From assembly GCF_030269365.1 (NCBI RefSeq), contig NZ_BSTF01000014.1:124001-188000 (forward strand): 64,000 bases of DNA. Reading direction: 5' to 3'. Source of the stretch: Lentzea sp. NBRC 102530. GTDB taxonomy: Bacteria > Actinomycetota > Actinomycetes > Mycobacteriales > Pseudonocardiaceae. The position numbers and the translations under genes are program-made. Each line of letters opens with the position of its first letter. The first letter of the stretch is position 1. Below, one piece after another: positions 51,450-59,928 of this stretch. Below the pieces are notes generated by a model that saw only the letters and a list, made by a program, of their open reading frames with translations, searched no databases and had not been told where the DNA came from.

Positions 51450-52220
51450 CTACTTCTTGAGCGTGACACCGGCGCCCAACGCGTTGTCGAGGACCAGCGT
51501 GGAGCGGTTGATCTTGTAGGTGACCGCGCCGGACTCGAACGCCTTGTTCACGGCGGTTTCCACCTCGTCCACCGCACCGCAGGACTTCAGGGTCTGCGGA
51601 CCGAGCGTCGCCTTGATCGTCTGGCCGGACAGCTCGTAGGGCACCGCGTTCCCGTTGCGGTTGCAGCCGCTGTCGACGGCCACCGTGCCGTCCTTGAAGG
51701 TGATGGTCACCTTCGCGCCCGCGGGCACCGACGAGATGGAGTCCATCGCGACGATGCCGTCGACGGTCCAGGTGCCGTCCAGGGTGGCGGGCTGCTCGGC
51801 TGCCAGCACGATCTCCGCGTTCGCGCCGGTGAGCACGAGGTTCGTGCCGTCGAGCCTCCACTCCGGCTTCGCCTCGAGCAGCTTCGCCAACCACGTCTCC
51901 TGCTCGTGCAGTTCGGGCTGGGGACAGCCCATCGCGGTCATGCCGAGTTCGCCGACGGACACCTTGCCGCCGTCCAGGATCACGGCGCCCTGCATCTGGT
52001 TGCAGCCCGCGCCGGCTATGAGCCGGTCGTCCTCGGTGAATCTGAGCTCGACGTTCGTGCCCTCGACCAGGGTGCGCGGTTTGCCCTGCTCCTGCACCGA
52101 GGTCGAGACGTAGACCTTCCCGCGCAGGTTCGCGCTCTTGTACTGGGTGTCGCTCGGCGTGGCGGTGCAGGCCGCCGTCGCGGCGAGGAGCAGGACGGCG
52201 AGGACGATTCGGTGGCTCAT
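51450..52220 (-). CDS. META-domain lipoprotein, two repeats
   Basis: A 256-residue lipoprotein paralogous to the one downstream. The signal peptide runs to LLLAATAAC, whose Cys is at 18, though ATAAC is a weak lipobox. Two META halves carry GAGCNQMQG near residue 72 and DSGCNRNG near residue 184. The ATG at 52218-52220 is chosen, since the codons back to 52241 lie before the signal peptide. It is probably cotranscribed with the copy at 50681. META proteins are heat- or stress-linked surface proteins in other bacteria; the role here is unknown. Confidence 0.82.
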   Translation of the reverse strand: MSHRIVLAVLLLAATAACTATPSDTQYKSANLRGKVYVSTSVQEQGKPRTLVEGTNVELRFTEDDRLIAGAGCNQMQGAVILDGGKVSVGELGMTAMGCPQPELHEQETWLAKLLEAKPEWRLDGTNLVLTGANAEIVLAAEQPATLDGTWTVDGIVAMDSISSVPAGAKVTITFKDGTVAVDSGCNRNGNAVPYELSGQTIKATLGPQTLKSCGAVDEVETAVNKAFESGAVTYKINRSTLVLDNALGAGVTLKK

Positions 52221-52304
52221 GCGGGTAGGACGCAACTCCACCGCGTTTCGGTTGCCCGAAGGCCGGGAGCGGGATTTCCGCGCCCGGCCAACGAGAATTC
52301 GACA

Positions 52305-53276
52305 TCAGGGGGAAAGCGACTCCGCGAAGTCGTAGAGGCTCTTGATGTCGTTGTCGAAGTACGGCCCGTCCATCTGGTTCGGGTCGGCGTGCCGGTGGCT
52401 GACCACGCTGTTGATGTAGCCCAGCCCGTTCTGGTCGTTGTACTCCTGCAACCACGGACCGCCGGACGAGCCGCCGGTCATGTTGCACCAGGCCCGCACC
52501 TGCTGGCCGTGGCCGTTCCAGGTCGTGCCCTGGCAGAAGTACTGCAGCTCACCGGTGAACGGCGCACCCGCGGGGTAGCCGAGGATCGTGACGAACACCG
52601 AGTAGCCCCAGTTCCAGCGCAACCCGTTGCCACCCACGACGTTCGCGATCGACTGACCGCCGAGGGTGTTCATGACGACGATGCCCATGTCCTCGTCGAG
52701 GCTGCTGGAGTTGATCCACGCCGTGCGCGTGGTCAACGTGTACGCGCTCCACGTGCCGAACGGCCGCGCGCCGTTGCGGTAGCGGGGCACGAACACCCAG
52801 TTGGACATCCAGGTACCGCCGGCACCGCCGTGCACGCAGTGGCCCGCCGTCTGGACGAGCTTCCTCTTGCCACTGCTGACGGTCGCGCCGGAGCAGACGT
52901 AGTTCAGGCCGTTCTGCGGGTTGGTGAAGAACACCTTCCCGACCGTCTGCGACTCGTTGAGCATCGTCCCGATGCCTTGCGCCTGCTGGTTCGCGACCTT
53001 CACCGAGGGTGCGACGCCCTCGATGCTGCCCGCACGACCCGAGGGCTGGTGTGGGGTAGCGGCCTTCACCGTGGCGGGTGCCTGCGCCGGGATCGCGGTG
53101 GCCATGCGCTCCTCGGTCCAGTACTGCTCGGCCGCGGCGGCCGTCTGGATCTTGTTGTCGGAGGTTCTGGCCAGGCTGCTGGAACTGCCGTTCGGTGCCG
53201 CCTGCGCGGTCGGCACGAGCACGGAAGCTGCCAGCACAAATCCGAACACTAAAGAAACAGTTCTTTTCGCTCTCAT
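52305..53276 (-). CDS. Secreted trypsin-like serine protease
   Basis: A 323-residue exported protein. A signal peptide of about 26 residues ends in AQA. A propeptide of about 80 residues follows, then the chymotrypsin-fold domain. The catalytic triad is H146 in TAGHC, D196 in LDEDMGIVV and S271 in GGSSGGPW. Six Cys residues in the mature part could form disulfides. It resembles actinobacterial glutamyl or trypsin-like endopeptidases. Its specificity cannot be told. It is divergent from the ArsR operon across a 274-base region. Confidence 0.9.
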   Translation of the reverse strand: MRAKRTVSLVFGFVLAASVLVPTAQAAPNGSSSSLARTSDNKIQTAAAAEQYWTEERMATAIPAQAPATVKAATPHQPSGRAGSIEGVAPSVKVANQQAQGIGTMLNESQTVGKVFFTNPQNGLNYVCSGATVSSGKRKLVQTAGHCVHGGAGGTWMSNWVFVPRYRNGARPFGTWSAYTLTTRTAWINSSSLDEDMGIVVMNTLGGQSIANVVGGNGLRWNWGYSVFVTILGYPAGAPFTGELQYFCQGTTWNGHGQQVRAWCNMTGGSSGGPWLQEYNDQNGLGYINSVVSHRHADPNQMDGPYFDNDIKSLYDFAESLSP

Positions 53277-53483
53277 TCGAAATACCTCACTAAACGAGGT
53301 TCACTTGCGGCTTTGCGAACGTAGCGAGGCCCCTGACCTGCTGTCCAGCGGCAATTTGCAGATTGCTCTGTTCAGCCCCGCTACCATTCCATGCTTCATG
53401 GAAGGCGGTCCACCCGGCCCATTTTCGCTTTTTATGTGCCGCATCGGAAAGCGTTATCCTGCAGTTGATCTTGAACCTGGGGG

Positions 53484-53542
53484 TTGACAGCCCGGCGGCG
53501 CGTGGGTCTACTTAACCCAGAGGTTAGATAACCAAGTGGTTA
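53484..53542 (+). promoter_or_regulatory. Promoter with tandem ArsR operators
   Basis: TTGACA at 53484-53489 and TCTACT at 53507-53512 make a -35/-10 pair with 17 bases between. Directly downstream, TAACC-N4-GGTTA occurs twice, at 53513-53526 and 53529-53542, the second ending 8 bases before the ATG. The pair looks like an autoregulatory operator for the ArsR protein, with repression at the transcription start. Confidence 0.65.
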
Positions 53543-53550
53543 GGTACGAG

Positions 53551-53877
53551 ATGGACCAGCTGAGCGCCACCTTCGCCGCGCTGGCGGACCCGACCCGCCG
53601 CGCGATCCTCGCGCGGCTGACCGAGGGCCCGGCAACGGTGAAGGAGCTCTCCGAGCCGTTCGACATCAGCGGCCCGGCGATCTCCAAACACCTGCGCGTG
53701 CTGGAGAAGGCAGGCCTGATCACCCGCGGCAGGGAGGCCCAGTGGCGTCCCTGCCAACTCGACGCGACACCCCTGCGGGAGGTTTCCGTGTGGGCAGAGA
53801 ACTACCGCCGCTTCTGGGATGCGAGCTACGCACGCCTGGACGAGCTCTTGACCGAGATGAAGGAGAACGAGGAATGA
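53551..53877 (+). CDS. ArsR-family transcriptional regulator
   Basis: A 108-residue winged-helix repressor. LADPTRRAILARLTEGPATVKELSEPFDISGPAISKHLRVLEKAGLI is the classic ArsR HTH (stated in parts, residues about 10-56). It has no clear Cys-based metal site, so it may respond to something other than arsenic or sense through a partner. The ATG at 53551 lies just past two candidate operators. The next gene overlaps its stop (ATGA at 53874-53877), so both are coexpressed. The adjoining SRPBCC protein is a usual partner of this ArsR subgroup. Confidence 0.93.
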   Translation: MDQLSATFAALADPTRRAILARLTEGPATVKELSEPFDISGPAISKHLRVLEKAGLITRGREAQWRPCQLDATPLREVSVWAENYRRFWDASYARLDELLTEMKENEE

Positions 53878-54353
53878 GCACCGTCAAGTTCGGCACGACC
53901 GTCACCCTCCCGTCCGACACCGAGATCGCGATGTCGCGCACGTTTGACGCACCGGCTTCGTTGGTGTGGAAGGCTTTCACCACGCCGGAGCTGCTGCGCC
54001 GCTGGCTGCTCGGCCCCGACGGCTGGGAGATGCCGATCTGCGAGGTCGACCTGCGCGTGGGCGGCAAGTGGCGCTACGGCTGGGCCTTGCCGGACGGCTC
54101 CGCCGGCTTCGAGATGCACGGCGAGTACACCGAGGTCACGCCGTTCTCGAAGATCGTGAACACCGAGATCTTCGAGGACAACCCGCCGGCCATCACCACC
54201 GTCACGTTCGTCGAGGAGGGCGGCCAGACCGTCATGACGTCCACCATGACCCTGGTGTCGCAGGAGGCTCGCGACGCCGTTCTCGCCACCGGCATGTCGG
54301 ACGGTGCCGGTCGTTCGTACGAGCGCCTGGGCGAGGTCCTCGCCTCGCTCTAG
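53874..54353 (+). CDS. SRPBCC (AHSA1/START) domain protein
   Basis: A 159-residue protein with a START/Bet v1-like fold. The typical motif SRTFDAPASLVWKAFTTPELLRRWLLGP is at about residues 21-48. VGGKWRYGWALPDGSAGFEMHGEYTEV and a C-terminal helix with GMSDGAGRSYERL follow. The fold has an internal cavity for a hydrophobic ligand. ATG overlaps the ArsR stop, so the two are coupled. It is probably a ligand-binding partner or toxic-compound binder; the ligand is unknown. Confidence 0.9.
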   Translation: MSTVKFGTTVTLPSDTEIAMSRTFDAPASLVWKAFTTPELLRRWLLGPDGWEMPICEVDLRVGGKWRYGWALPDGSAGFEMHGEYTEVTPFSKIVNTEIFEDNPPAITTVTFVEEGGQTVMTSTMTLVSQEARDAVLATGMSDGAGRSYERLGEVLASL

Positions 54354-54441
54354 TCCTTTGTGTCCTGTGCCGCTGCGTAATCACCTTTCGCGCCAACGGT
54401 TCCCCCGGTAGTGGGTGTTGGGTGTGGTTACGTTCGGCTTC

Positions 54442-54795
54442 ATGGGACGTTTCCTCGTGGCACTGGCCCTCGTGCTCGGCTTCGCCGTGCTGTCCGCTCC
54501 TTCGGCTTTCGCCTCGGCCACCCGCTGGGACGTGGTGCCGTGCGGTTCCGGCACTCAGGCACTGTGGCTGCCCCGCGTCACCGGCTTCGGCACAGACCTG
54601 TCGTGCACGACCGAGGAAGCACGGTCCGCTGCCGTGAAGGCGGCCGTGGACAGCGGCAGTCCGACGCGGATGATGAACGTGGCCATCGCGTTCGCGCAGC
54701 AGCTCGCCGACAAGTCGTTGACCGCTTCGTCGCCGTGCGTGCTGGGGGCGAAGGGCGCGGTGGGCGAGGCGATCGGCACGTGCGTGCCGGCCTGA
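54442..54795 (+). CDS. Small secreted hypothetical protein
   Basis: A 117-residue exported protein. The signal peptide runs from about residues 3-25 and ends near SAFASA. The mature part of about 90 residues has three Cys-containing segments (VPCGSG, LSCTTE, SPCVLG, plus GTCVPA), which suggests two disulfides. I do not recognise the family. An upstream codon at 54415 would also be in frame, but the ATG at 54442 places the signal peptide properly. It precedes the macro-domain gene by 23 bases. Confidence 0.65.
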   Translation: MGRFLVALALVLGFAVLSAPSAFASATRWDVVPCGSGTQALWLPRVTGFGTDLSCTTEEARSAAVKAAVDSGSPTRMMNVAIAFAQQLADKSLTASSPCVLGAKGAVGEAIGTCVPA

Positions 54796-54818
54796 CGTTT
54801 TTGTCGGTGGCGCCCTGC

Positions 54819-55271
54819 ATGATGCGGCTTGTGATCGTGCAGGGTTCCGGTGATCTGTTGGACGCCGACGTGGACGCTTTGGTCAACGCGGTGAACTGTG
54901 TCGGCGTGATGGGCAAGGGGCTGGCGCTGCAGTTCAAGCAACGCTTCCCCGCGTACTTCTCGGCCTACGCCGCGGCTTGCGCTTCGGGTGAGGTGCGGTT
55001 GGGACGCGTGCACGTGGTCTCGTTGGACCGCTGCTTCCTCAGCTTCCCGACGAAGAAGCACTTCCGTTCGTGGTCGAAGCTCTCCGACGTGGCCGCCGGG
55101 CTGGACGATCTGGCCCGCGTGGTCGAGGAGTTGGAGCTGCGGTCGGTGGCGGTGCCGGCGTTGGGGTGCGGGCTCGGCGGCCTCGCGTGGGCCGACGTGG
55201 AACCGTTGATCGCGGCGAAGCTCGGGCCGCTCGCCGCGACCGTCGCGGTGTACGCCCCGGCCACGAGGTGA
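54819..55271 (+). CDS. DarG-like macro-domain protein, orphan
   Basis: A 150-residue macro domain. The ADP-ribose pocket is seen in ADVDALVNAVNCVGVMGKGLALQFK (about residues 16-40). SFPTKKHFRSWSKLSDV near residue 75 and VPALGCGLGGLAW near residue 107 follow. The sequence is of the DarG/TARG1 type, which in DarTG removes ADP-ribose from thymidine in DNA, but no DarT toxin is next to it. It may therefore be an orphan antitoxin or a housekeeping hydrolase. The start is the ATG at 54819 or the next one at 54822. Confidence 0.88.
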   Translation: MMRLVIVQGSGDLLDADVDALVNAVNCVGVMGKGLALQFKQRFPAYFSAYAAACASGEVRLGRVHVVSLDRCFLSFPTKKHFRSWSKLSDVAAGLDDLARVVEELELRSVAVPALGCGLGGLAWADVEPLIAAKLGPLAATVAVYAPATR

Positions 55272-55357
55272 GGGCTGCGGGACTGCGTGCTGGTCGCGGG
55301 GACCGGTGTGCGGTGGCCGCCACCGGGCGCGATGCTCGCCGGTTCGGTGGACGCGTG

Positions 55358-55389
55358 CTGAACGGCCTGGAGGGTTCCAGGCCGTTCAG
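55358..55389. terminator. Terminator hairpin, also a repeated palindrome
   Basis: A perfect 14-base stem (CTGAACGGCCTGGA) with loop GGGT lies between the macro gene and fadE25, 10 bases past the fadE25 stop. The core CTGAACGGCCT and its complement recur in a second hairpin at 59779-59817. Confidence 0.8.
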
Positions 55390-55398
55390 GCGAGCACG

Positions 55399-56562
55399 TC
55401 AGCCGTTGAGGACCGCGCGCGACATCACGACGCGCTGGATCTGGTTCGTGCCCTCGTAGATCTGCGTGATCTTCGCGTCGCGCATCATGCGCTCGACCGG
55501 GAAGTCACGGGTGTAGCCGGCGCCGCCGAACAGCTGCACGGCGTCGGTCGTGACCTCCATGGCCACGTCGGAGGCGAAGCACTTGGCGGCGGCGGTGATG
55601 AAGCCGATGTTCGGCTCGCCGCGTTCGGCCTTGGCCGCGGCGACGTAGACCATGTGGCGGGCCGCCTCGATCTTCATCGCCATGTCGGCCAGCATGAACT
55701 GGACGCCCTGGAAGTCCGAAATGGACTTGCCGAACTGCTTGCGGTCCTTGACGTACGCGACCGCGGCTTCCAGCGCGCCCTGCGCGATGCCGACGGCCTG
55801 GGCACCGATGGTGGGGCGGGTGTGGTCCAGGGTCTTCAGGGCCGTCTTCAGGCCCGTGCCCGGCTCGCCGATGATGCGGTTCGCGGGGATGGTGCAGTTC
55901 TCGAAGTAGATCTCGCGGGTCGGCGAGCCCTTGATGCCGAGCTTGCGCTCCTTGGGGCCGACGGAGAAGCCCGGGTCGTCCTTGTGCACGACGAACGCCG
56001 AGATGCCCGCGGACTTCTTGGCGGCGTTGGGGTCCGTCACGGCCATGACGGTGTACCAGGTGGACTCGCCGGCGTTGGTGATCCAGCACTTGGTGCCGTT
56101 GAGCACCCAGTCCGAGCCGTCCAGGACGGCGCGGGTGCGCATCGAGGCCGTGTCGGAACCGGCCTCGCGCTCGGACAGGGCGTAGGAAGCCATGGCCTCG
56201 CCCGAGGCGATGGACGGCATGACGAGCTGCTTCAGCTCTTCGGAGGCCGAGAGCAGGATCGGCATCGTGCCGAGCTTGTTCACGGCCGGGATCAGGGAGG
56301 AGGACGCGCAGACGCGGGCCACCTCCTCGATCACGATGCAGGTGGCCACGGAGTCCGCGCCCTGGCCGTCGTACGACTCGGGCACGTGGACGGCCGCGAA
56401 GCCGGCCTTGACCAGGGCGTTGTGGGCCTCTACCGGGAAGCGCTCGTTCTCGTCGACCTCAGCCGCGTGCGGCTTGATCTCCTTCTCGGCGAGCGAGCGG
56501 ACGGCCTCACGCAGCGCCTCGTGCTCCTCGGCGAGCTGATAGGTGCCGAAGCTCGGGTTCAC
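55399..56562 (-). CDS. fadE25: Acyl-CoA dehydrogenase (FadE25-type)
   Basis: FAD enzyme of fatty-acid oxidation or an acyl-CoA desaturation step. The protein is 387 residues. An N-terminal helical part (AEEHEALREAVRSLAEKEI) is followed by the middle beta domain, with YALSEREAGSDTASMRT near residue 130 and KCWITNAGESTW near residue 159. The C-terminal helices contain YEGTNQIQR, whose Glu is the expected catalytic base near residue 370. It corresponds to Rv3274c, upstream of purE in relatives. The ATG or other start at 56562 is family-typical. Its substrate chain length is not readable. Confidence 0.93.
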   Translation of the reverse strand: MNPSFGTYQLAEEHEALREAVRSLAEKEIKPHAAEVDENERFPVEAHNALVKAGFAAVHVPESYDGQGADSVATCIVIEEVARVCASSSLIPAVNKLGTMPILLSASEELKQLVMPSIASGEAMASYALSEREAGSDTASMRTRAVLDGSDWVLNGTKCWITNAGESTWYTVMAVTDPNAAKKSAGISAFVVHKDDPGFSVGPKERKLGIKGSPTREIYFENCTIPANRIIGEPGTGLKTALKTLDHTRPTIGAQAVGIAQGALEAAVAYVKDRKQFGKSISDFQGVQFMLADMAMKIEAARHMVYVAAAKAERGEPNIGFITAAAKCFASDVAMEVTTDAVQLFGGAGYTRDFPVERMMRDAKITQIYEGTNQIQRVVMSRAVLNG

Positions 56563-56640
56563 CTTGTTACCTCCCAGTAGCGAGTCCTCGGCACGATGTT
56601 AGCGCCCGTTCACGTCGAGCGCTGCTGTGCCGTTGAGCAC

Positions 56641-57129
56641 TCAGAGGGACTTCTGCAGAGCCGCGTCCTTGTCTAGTACGAGCTGCTCGAGTTCTGCCTG
56701 GAAGCGGGCGACTCGCTCCTGCAGGGCCGGGTCGGAGGCGGCGAGGATGCGGACGGCCATCAGTCCCGCGTTCCGCGCGCCGCCGATGGCCATCGTCGCG
56801 ACCGGGATGCCTGCGGGCATCTGCACGATCGAGAGCAGCGAGTCCATGCCGTCGAGGTACTTCAGCGGGACGGGGACACCGATCACCGGGAGCACGGTGG
56901 CGGAGGCGACCATGCCGGGCAGGTGAGCCGCGCCGCCGGCGCCGGCGATGATGGCGCTCAGGCCACGGGAGGCGGCGGAGTTCGCGTAGTCGATCATGCG
57001 CTGCACGGTGCGGTGCGCGGAGACGACACTGACCTCGTAGGACACGCCGAACTCGGCGAGGGCCTCGGCCGCGGCCTTCATCACCGGCCAGTCCGAGTCA
57101 CTGCCCATGATCACGCCAACCTGCGTCAC
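56641..57129 (-). CDS. purE: N5-carboxyaminoimidazole ribonucleotide mutase PurE
   Basis: Catalyses N5-CAIR to CAIR in purine synthesis. The protein is 162 residues, class I. MGSDSDWPVM at residues 8-17 is the nucleotide loop, SVVSAHRTVQRM near residue 34 is the signature, and AGAGGAAHLPGM near residue 62 carries the active His. The GTG at 57127-57129 overlaps the last codon of purK (GTGA), so the two are coupled. It matches Rv3275c. Confidence 0.95.
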   Translation of the reverse strand: MTQVGVIMGSDSDWPVMKAAAEALAEFGVSYEVSVVSAHRTVQRMIDYANSAASRGLSAIIAGAGGAAHLPGMVASATVLPVIGVPVPLKYLDGMDSLLSIVQMPAGIPVATMAIGGARNAGLMAVRILAASDPALQERVARFQAELEQLVLDKDAALQKSL

Positions 57130-58313
57130 TCTGCACTCCCGTGAATGTCGAATCCGTCTGACCACACGCCCGTGGACAACCAGTCCGCGGCGAGGCGGGC
57201 GCGCTCGCGCACCTCGGTCATGTCGTTGCCGAGGAACGTCACGTGGCCGACCTTGCGGCCCGGCCGTTCCTCCTTGCCGTACAGGTGCACGTGCGCGTCC
57301 GGGAACCGCGCGAACAGGTGGTGCACGCGCTCGTCCGGGCCCATCGCGGGCGGTTCCGCAGCCCCGAGGACGTTCGCCATGACGACGGCCGGTGCCATCA
57401 GGTCCGTGCGGCCCAGCGGGTAGTCCAGGACCGCGCGCAGGTGCTGTTCGAACTGGGACGTGCGCGCGCCCTCGATCGACCAGTGGCCCGAGTTGTGCGG
57501 GCGCATCGCGAGCTCGTTCACGACCACGCCGTCCGCGGTCTCGAACAGCTCGACGGCCAGCACGCCCACGACGCCCAGCGCGTCGGCGACCTTCAGCGCG
57601 AGTTCCTGGGCCGCGGCGCCGTCCAGCGCGGGGGCGGGCGCGAGCACCTCGACGCAGATGCCGTCGGACTGCACGGTCTCGACGACCGGCCACGCGGCGC
57701 CCTGCCCGAACGGCGAGCGCGCCACGACGGCGGCCAGCTCGCGGCGCATCGGCACGCACTGCTCGACCATCAACGGCGTCCCGGCCTCGAGCAGCTCCGG
57801 CACGACCCGCTCGGCGCTCTGCGGGGTGTTCAGCATCCACACGCCACGGCCGTCGTAACCGCCGCGGATCGACTTCAGCACGCACGGCCAGCCGTGCTCC
57901 GCACCGAACTTCGTGACGTCGCGGACCTCGTGCACCTCCGCGAACGGCGGCACGGGCAGGCCCAGCTCGGCGAGCCGGACGCGCATCTTCAACTTGTCCT
58001 GCGCAAATTGCAGAGCGTCCGGACCGGGGTGCACCTTGACGCCCTCGGCGACGAGCGTGCGCAGGTGGTCCTGCGGCACGTGCTCGTGGTCGAACGTGAC
58101 GACCTCGCAGCCCTTCGCGAACGCGCGCAACGCGTCGAGGTCGGTGTGCGTGCCGAGGACCACGTCCCGCGCGACGAGCGCGGCGGGGTCGTTCTCGGAG
58201 ACTGCGAGCACGCGAAGCGACTGCCCGAGCGGGATCGCGGCCTGGTGCGTCATGCGGGCGAGCTGCCCGCCGCCGATCATTCCGACGACGGGGAGACGGG
58301 TACGAGAGTCCAC
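57126..58313 (-). CDS. purK: N5-carboxyaminoimidazole ribonucleotide synthase PurK
   Basis: ATP-grasp enzyme that carboxylates AIR using bicarbonate. The protein is 395 residues. The N-terminus VVGMIGGGQLARMTHQAA is typical. The ATP-grasp core includes VLKSIRGGYDGRGVWML near residue 145 and VNELAMRPHNSGHWSIEGA near residue 265. The start at 58313 overlaps the 3' end of the HTH gene by 37 bases, so the gene may be coexpressed with that regulator. It matches Rv3276c. Confidence 0.95.
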   Translation of the reverse strand: MDSRTRLPVVGMIGGGQLARMTHQAAIPLGQSLRVLAVSENDPAALVARDVVLGTHTDLDALRAFAKGCEVVTFDHEHVPQDHLRTLVAEGVKVHPGPDALQFAQDKLKMRVRLAELGLPVPPFAEVHEVRDVTKFGAEHGWPCVLKSIRGGYDGRGVWMLNTPQSAERVVPELLEAGTPLMVEQCVPMRRELAAVVARSPFGQGAAWPVVETVQSDGICVEVLAPAPALDGAAAQELALKVADALGVVGVLAVELFETADGVVVNELAMRPHNSGHWSIEGARTSQFEQHLRAVLDYPLGRTDLMAPAVVMANVLGAAEPPAMGPDERVHHLFARFPDAHVHLYGKEERPGRKVGHVTFLGNDMTEVRERARLAADWLSTGVWSDGFDIHGSAE

Positions 58314-59101
58314 GGTTCAGGCATCCTACCTGCGGCTTCGCCCGCGCTCACCAGCAGAGCCAGCCGCGCCGCGGTGACGCTGCCCTCCGGTGCGACGTGG
58401 ATCACGAGCCGCTGGTCGTGCTCGGGCGCGCCGAGCACCTCGCAGTCGAACTCCAGCAGGCCCGCGACCGGGTGCCGCAGCCGCTTGCGGGCCGACCGGC
58501 GCACCGCCACGTCGTGCCCCGCCCACAACCGCGCGAACGTCGGGCTCGCCATCAACTCGTCGACCAACGGCCGTGCGGCGGGCCTGCGCGCAAGGGTCGC
58601 CCTCAGGTCCGCGACGTGCGCACGCGCGATGGCCTCGCGATCCTCCTCCGGCACCCAGCTCTGGTCGCCGAGGAAGAACGACCTGAGCAGGTTGCGCCCG
58701 ACGACGTCCCCGAACACCACCTCGGCCCGCGGCGTCGCGGCCAGCACGTCGCCGAGGTCGGAGATCACCACGGCGAGGTCGTCGCGCAGCCGGTCGAGCA
58801 GCAGCCGGACCCCGGGCCGGATGGACGTCGTCGCGGGTTCCTCGGGCACGGCTTCTCCTGCCAGGCGGAACAGGTGCGCGCGCTCGTCGGCGTCGAGTTC
58901 CAACGCGCGTGCGAGCCCGTTGAGCACCGGCACGGACGGATGCGGCCCACGCGCCTGTTCGAGTCGCGAGTAGTAGTCGACGGACATGCCCGCGGCCTCT
59001 GCCACCTCCTCGCGGCGACGTCCGGGCGTGCGCCTCCGTCCACCACGCACGGGCGCCAGCCGTTCACGACGGCTGCGCAGAAAGCCCGCCAGCTCTTGCA
59101 T
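58277..59101 (-). CDS. XRE-family regulator with MmyB-like ligand domain
   Basis: A 274-residue protein. The HTH at about residues 5-60 includes RRREEVAEAAGMSVDYYSRLEQARG. A MmyB-type PAS-like domain follows (about 95-260), with RPAARPLVDELMASPTFARLW and LEFDCEVLGAPEHDQRLVIHV. Such regulators usually repress an adjacent divergent oxidoreductase gene, and one lies at 59170. The ATG at 59099-59101 is used; GGAGG sits very near it, so a start two or three codons away is possible. It overlaps the start of purK by 37 bases on the same strand. Confidence 0.87.
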   Translation of the reverse strand: MQELAGFLRSRRERLAPVRGGRRRTPGRRREEVAEAAGMSVDYYSRLEQARGPHPSVPVLNGLARALELDADERAHLFRLAGEAVPEEPATTSIRPGVRLLLDRLRDDLAVVISDLGDVLAATPRAEVVFGDVVGRNLLRSFFLGDQSWVPEEDREAIARAHVADLRATLARRPAARPLVDELMASPTFARLWAGHDVAVRRSARKRLRHPVAGLLEFDCEVLGAPEHDQRLVIHVAPEGSVTAARLALLVSAGEAAGRMPEPWTLVPVSPSSE

Positions 59102-59169
59102 GCCCTCCAAGGTAGCCAGGGATCGACTGTCCCTGGCTGGTCGCTCGGTGCGGAAAGACGCTGGAGCAC

Positions 59170-59928
59170 ATGAAGATCGCGATGACGGGGTCGACCGGAC
59201 GGGTCGGCGGCAGGCTCCTCCCCCGGCTCCGGGACCAGGGCCACGACGTGCGCACGCTGACCGCCAGGCTCGCCGACACCGCGGCGGTGGAGGAGTTCGT
59301 CGACGGCGTGGACGCCGTGGTGCACGTTGCCGCCGCGCTGCGCACGAGCACCGACTTCGAGGCCGTGAACGTGCACGGCACGCGCACGCTCGCCGAGCTC
59401 AGCGTGAAGGTGCCGCAGTTCGTCCACATCAGCACGAACCTGGTGTACCCCAACGGCTTGGGGCGACCGGCCGTCGAGACCGACCCGACCGGGCCGGACC
59501 CGGCGTTCGGCGACTACCCGCGCACCAAAGCGTTGGGAGAGAAGGCGGTTCTCGACACGCGGGCGGCGGCGGTGCTGCGGCTGGCGTTCGTCTACGGCGA
59601 GAGCGATCCGCATCTGGAGGAGTCGCTGCGGTGGGCGTCGACCTGGCCCGCGCACCAACGCCTGCACGTGGTGCATCACGTGGACGTCGCTCAGGCGGTC
59701 GGAAAGGTGCTCGGTGCCGGGGCCGAGGGGATCTTCAACGTCGCGGACGACAGCCCCGTCACCGCGCTGGAACTGCACCTGCTGAACGGCCTACCCCCAG
59801 GTGAGGCCGTTCAGCAGGACTTCGACCCGTGGAACGGGATCGTCTCGACCGAGCACGCCCAGCGGGAGCTCGGCTTCCGGCCGCGCTACCCGTCCGCCTT
59901 GTCGGCGTCGGTGGCCGGCGCGCTCTGA
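59170..59928 (+). CDS. NAD(P)-dependent epimerase/reductase (SDR family)
   Basis: A 252-residue short-chain-type oxidoreductase. The cofactor loop TGSTGRVGGRLLPRL is at residues 6-20. VVHVAAALRT, then the ISTNLVYPNG strand with the catalytic YPRTKALGE near residue 115 (Tyr-x3-Lys). It is divergent from the MmyB-type regulator, which suggests control by it. Its substrate is unknown. The coding region contains a perfect inverted repeat near its end. It converges with the ABC permease, overlapping it by 43 bases. Confidence 0.85.
   Translation: MKIAMTGSTGRVGGRLLPRLRDQGHDVRTLTARLADTAAVEEFVDGVDAVVHVAAALRTSTDFEAVNVHGTRTLAELSVKVPQFVHISTNLVYPNGLGRPAVETDPTGPDPAFGDYPRTKALGEKAVLDTRAAAVLRLAFVYGESDPHLEESLRWASTWPAHQRLHVVHHVDVAQAVGKVLGAGAEGIFNVADDSPVTALELHLLNGLPPGEAVQQDFDPWNGIVSTEHAQRELGFRPRYPSALSASVAGAL
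59779..59817. repeat. Perfect 14-base inverted repeat inside the epimerase gene
   Basis: CTGCTGAACGGCCT at 59779-59792 and its complement at 59804-59817, with an 11-base loop. The core CTGAACGGCCT matches the hairpin at 55358-55389. It is unusual to find such a strong palindrome within a coding region. Confidence 0.6.

Noticed and set aside
50952..53252. 766-codon plus-strand frame over the META lipoproteins and the protease
   Set aside because: The opposite strand has two lipoproteins with lipoboxes and a protease with a full catalytic triad.
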